Source: an uncultured Bacteroidota bacterium
GTDB taxonomy: Bacteria; Bacteroidota; Bacteroidia; 2-12-FULL-35-15
Reading direction: 5' to 3'
Assembly (NCBI GenBank): GCA_903889605.1
Contig: CAISYK010000272.1
Coordinates: 1-6,616 of the forward strand
Length of the DNA: 6,616 nucleotides
Shown here: piece after piece, positions 5,978-6,616 of the stretch
How positions within the stretch are numbered: position 1 is the stretch's first letter
Layout of the letters: every line of letters begins with the position of its first letter
Translations under genes and position numbers: made by a program
Notes under the pieces: generated by a model
The model's database searches: none
What the model saw: only the letters and a program-made list of their open reading frames with translations
What the model was told of the DNA's origin: nothing

Positions 5978-6616
5978 TTAGATTCTAACTCCGATTACAC
6001 AAACATCATCAACCTGTTCTAAATCACCTTTCCAAATGTCAAAGGCATAATTTAGTTTTAGTTTTTGAACTGACATTTCCTCATTGCTGATCGATAACAA
6101 CAGCTCCTGCAGTTGTTTGTATTTAAATTTCTTTTCACTGGTCCCGCCGAATTGATCGGCATAACCATCTGTTAATGTATAAATTACATCTCCTTTTTGT
6201 AATTGTATTGTATGCAGAGTAAATGATGTTCTATCCTTATCATGCTTGCCGATAGGCATACGGTCAGCTTTTATTTCAATTAATTCATTTCCTCTAATAA
6301 TAATAATTGGGTTGTTGGCCGCCGCACAATACAATATATTATTTTTAAAATCAAAACACAACAAGCTCCCATCCATACCATCTTTACCGCCTTCAGCACT
6401 GCCGTCGTTCTTTAAGTTTTCTATTATTAATTTTCTTGTCTCGTTTAATAATAATTCAGGGCTGGTTATTTCTTGTTTAACTGCTTCTTTTAAACATGCA
6501 ATATTTAAAATACTCATAATAGCTCCAGGTACCCCGTGACCAGTGCTGTCGGCTGTTACTAAAGCAAAATGGTTATTGCTTAATTTTGCCGCCCAATAAA
6601 AATCTCCGCTGACAAT
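5978..6616 (-). CDS. SpoIIE/PP2C-type Ser/Thr phosphatase, third paralogue (5' truncated by window)
   Basis: The frame is open to the right edge, giving 212 visible residues that begin IVSGDFYW. The ATG at 6517 falls in the middle of the conserved phosphatase motif (GVPGAIMS), so it is not the start. Counting from the edge, motifs are GDFYW (4-8), ADSTGHGVPGA (22-32), KDGMD (78-82), AAANNP (98-103), MPIG (120-123), TDGYAD (149-154) and VDDVCVIG (202-209). All expected metal-binding aspartates are present (5, 23, 150, 203/204). The C-terminal 60 residues match paralogues A and B but are much more diverged than those are from each other. The N-terminal half is outside the window; a TPR-transmembrane sensor is plausible from the paralogues but not seen. 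It is the first visible gene of the minus-strand array, so the operon promoter lies further right. Confidence 0.92.
   Translation of the reverse strand: MVSGDFYWAAKLSNNHFALVTADSTGHGVPGAIMSILNIACLKEAVKQEITSPELLLNETRKLIIENLKNDGSAEGGKDGMDGSLLCFDFKNNILYCAAANNPIIIIRGNELIEIKADRMPIGKHDKDRTSFTLHTIQLQKGDVIYTLTDGYADQFGGTSEKKFKYKQLQELLLSISNEEMSVQKLKLNYAFDIWKGDLEQVDDVCVIGVRI

Noticed and set aside
6515..6517. ATG as the start of the third phosphatase gene
   Set aside because: The same frame continues to the window edge and encodes GDFYW and ADSTGHGVPGA upstream, so this Met is inside the catalytic domain.

Overview
The window looks like chromosomal DNA from a member of the Bacteroidota, probably from the Chitinophagales/Sphingobacteriales side. 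This rests on the low GC content, the CKKD-type lipoprotein start, promoter-like sites of the TAnnTTTG type, the lack of Shine-Dalgarno sequences ahead of the minus-strand genes, and the 40-residue TPR units typical of that phylum's sensor proteins. No rRNA, tRNA, CRISPR array, insertion sequence or phage gene was seen.

Layout: (1) The left edge holds the C-terminal third of a plus-strand PLP-dependent Cys/Met-metabolism enzyme, best matched to methionine gamma-lyase; its start lies outside the window. (2) A perfect 16-bp inverted repeat separates it from a convergent minus-strand gene for a 284-residue predicted lipoprotein of unknown function, which is richer in GC than its neighbours. (3) A 254-bp non-coding stretch (1358-1611) carries a possible promoter and an inverted repeat for the lipoprotein gene, a weak possible terminator for the operon to its right, and a possible decayed copy of a phosphatase-gene start. 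(4) From 1612 to the right edge, three paralogous minus-strand genes lie head to tail, separated by only 15 and 16 bases. Each ends in a SpoIIE/PP2C-type Ser/Thr phosphatase domain. The two complete ones (683 and 760 residues) also have a signal peptide, a periplasmic TPR array, one transmembrane helix and a cytoplasmic coiled coil. The third is cut by the window end and shows only phosphatase sequence.

How the genes work together: the three phosphatases look like one operon, read from the right edge leftwards. By family knowledge, SpoIIE/RsbU-type phosphatases usually dephosphorylate a STAS-domain anti-anti-sigma factor in a partner-switching pathway. A periplasmic TPR sensor coupled through one membrane helix to such a phosphatase would be a transmembrane signalling device. 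No partner kinase, STAS protein, sigma factor or transporter is visible here, so output and ligand remain unknown. The most notable structure is evolutionary: the last 189 bp of the two complete genes are about 96% identical, while adjoining sequence falls to roughly 57%, and the genes differ by two 120-bp TPR units. This points to continuing recombination within a tandem paralogue array.
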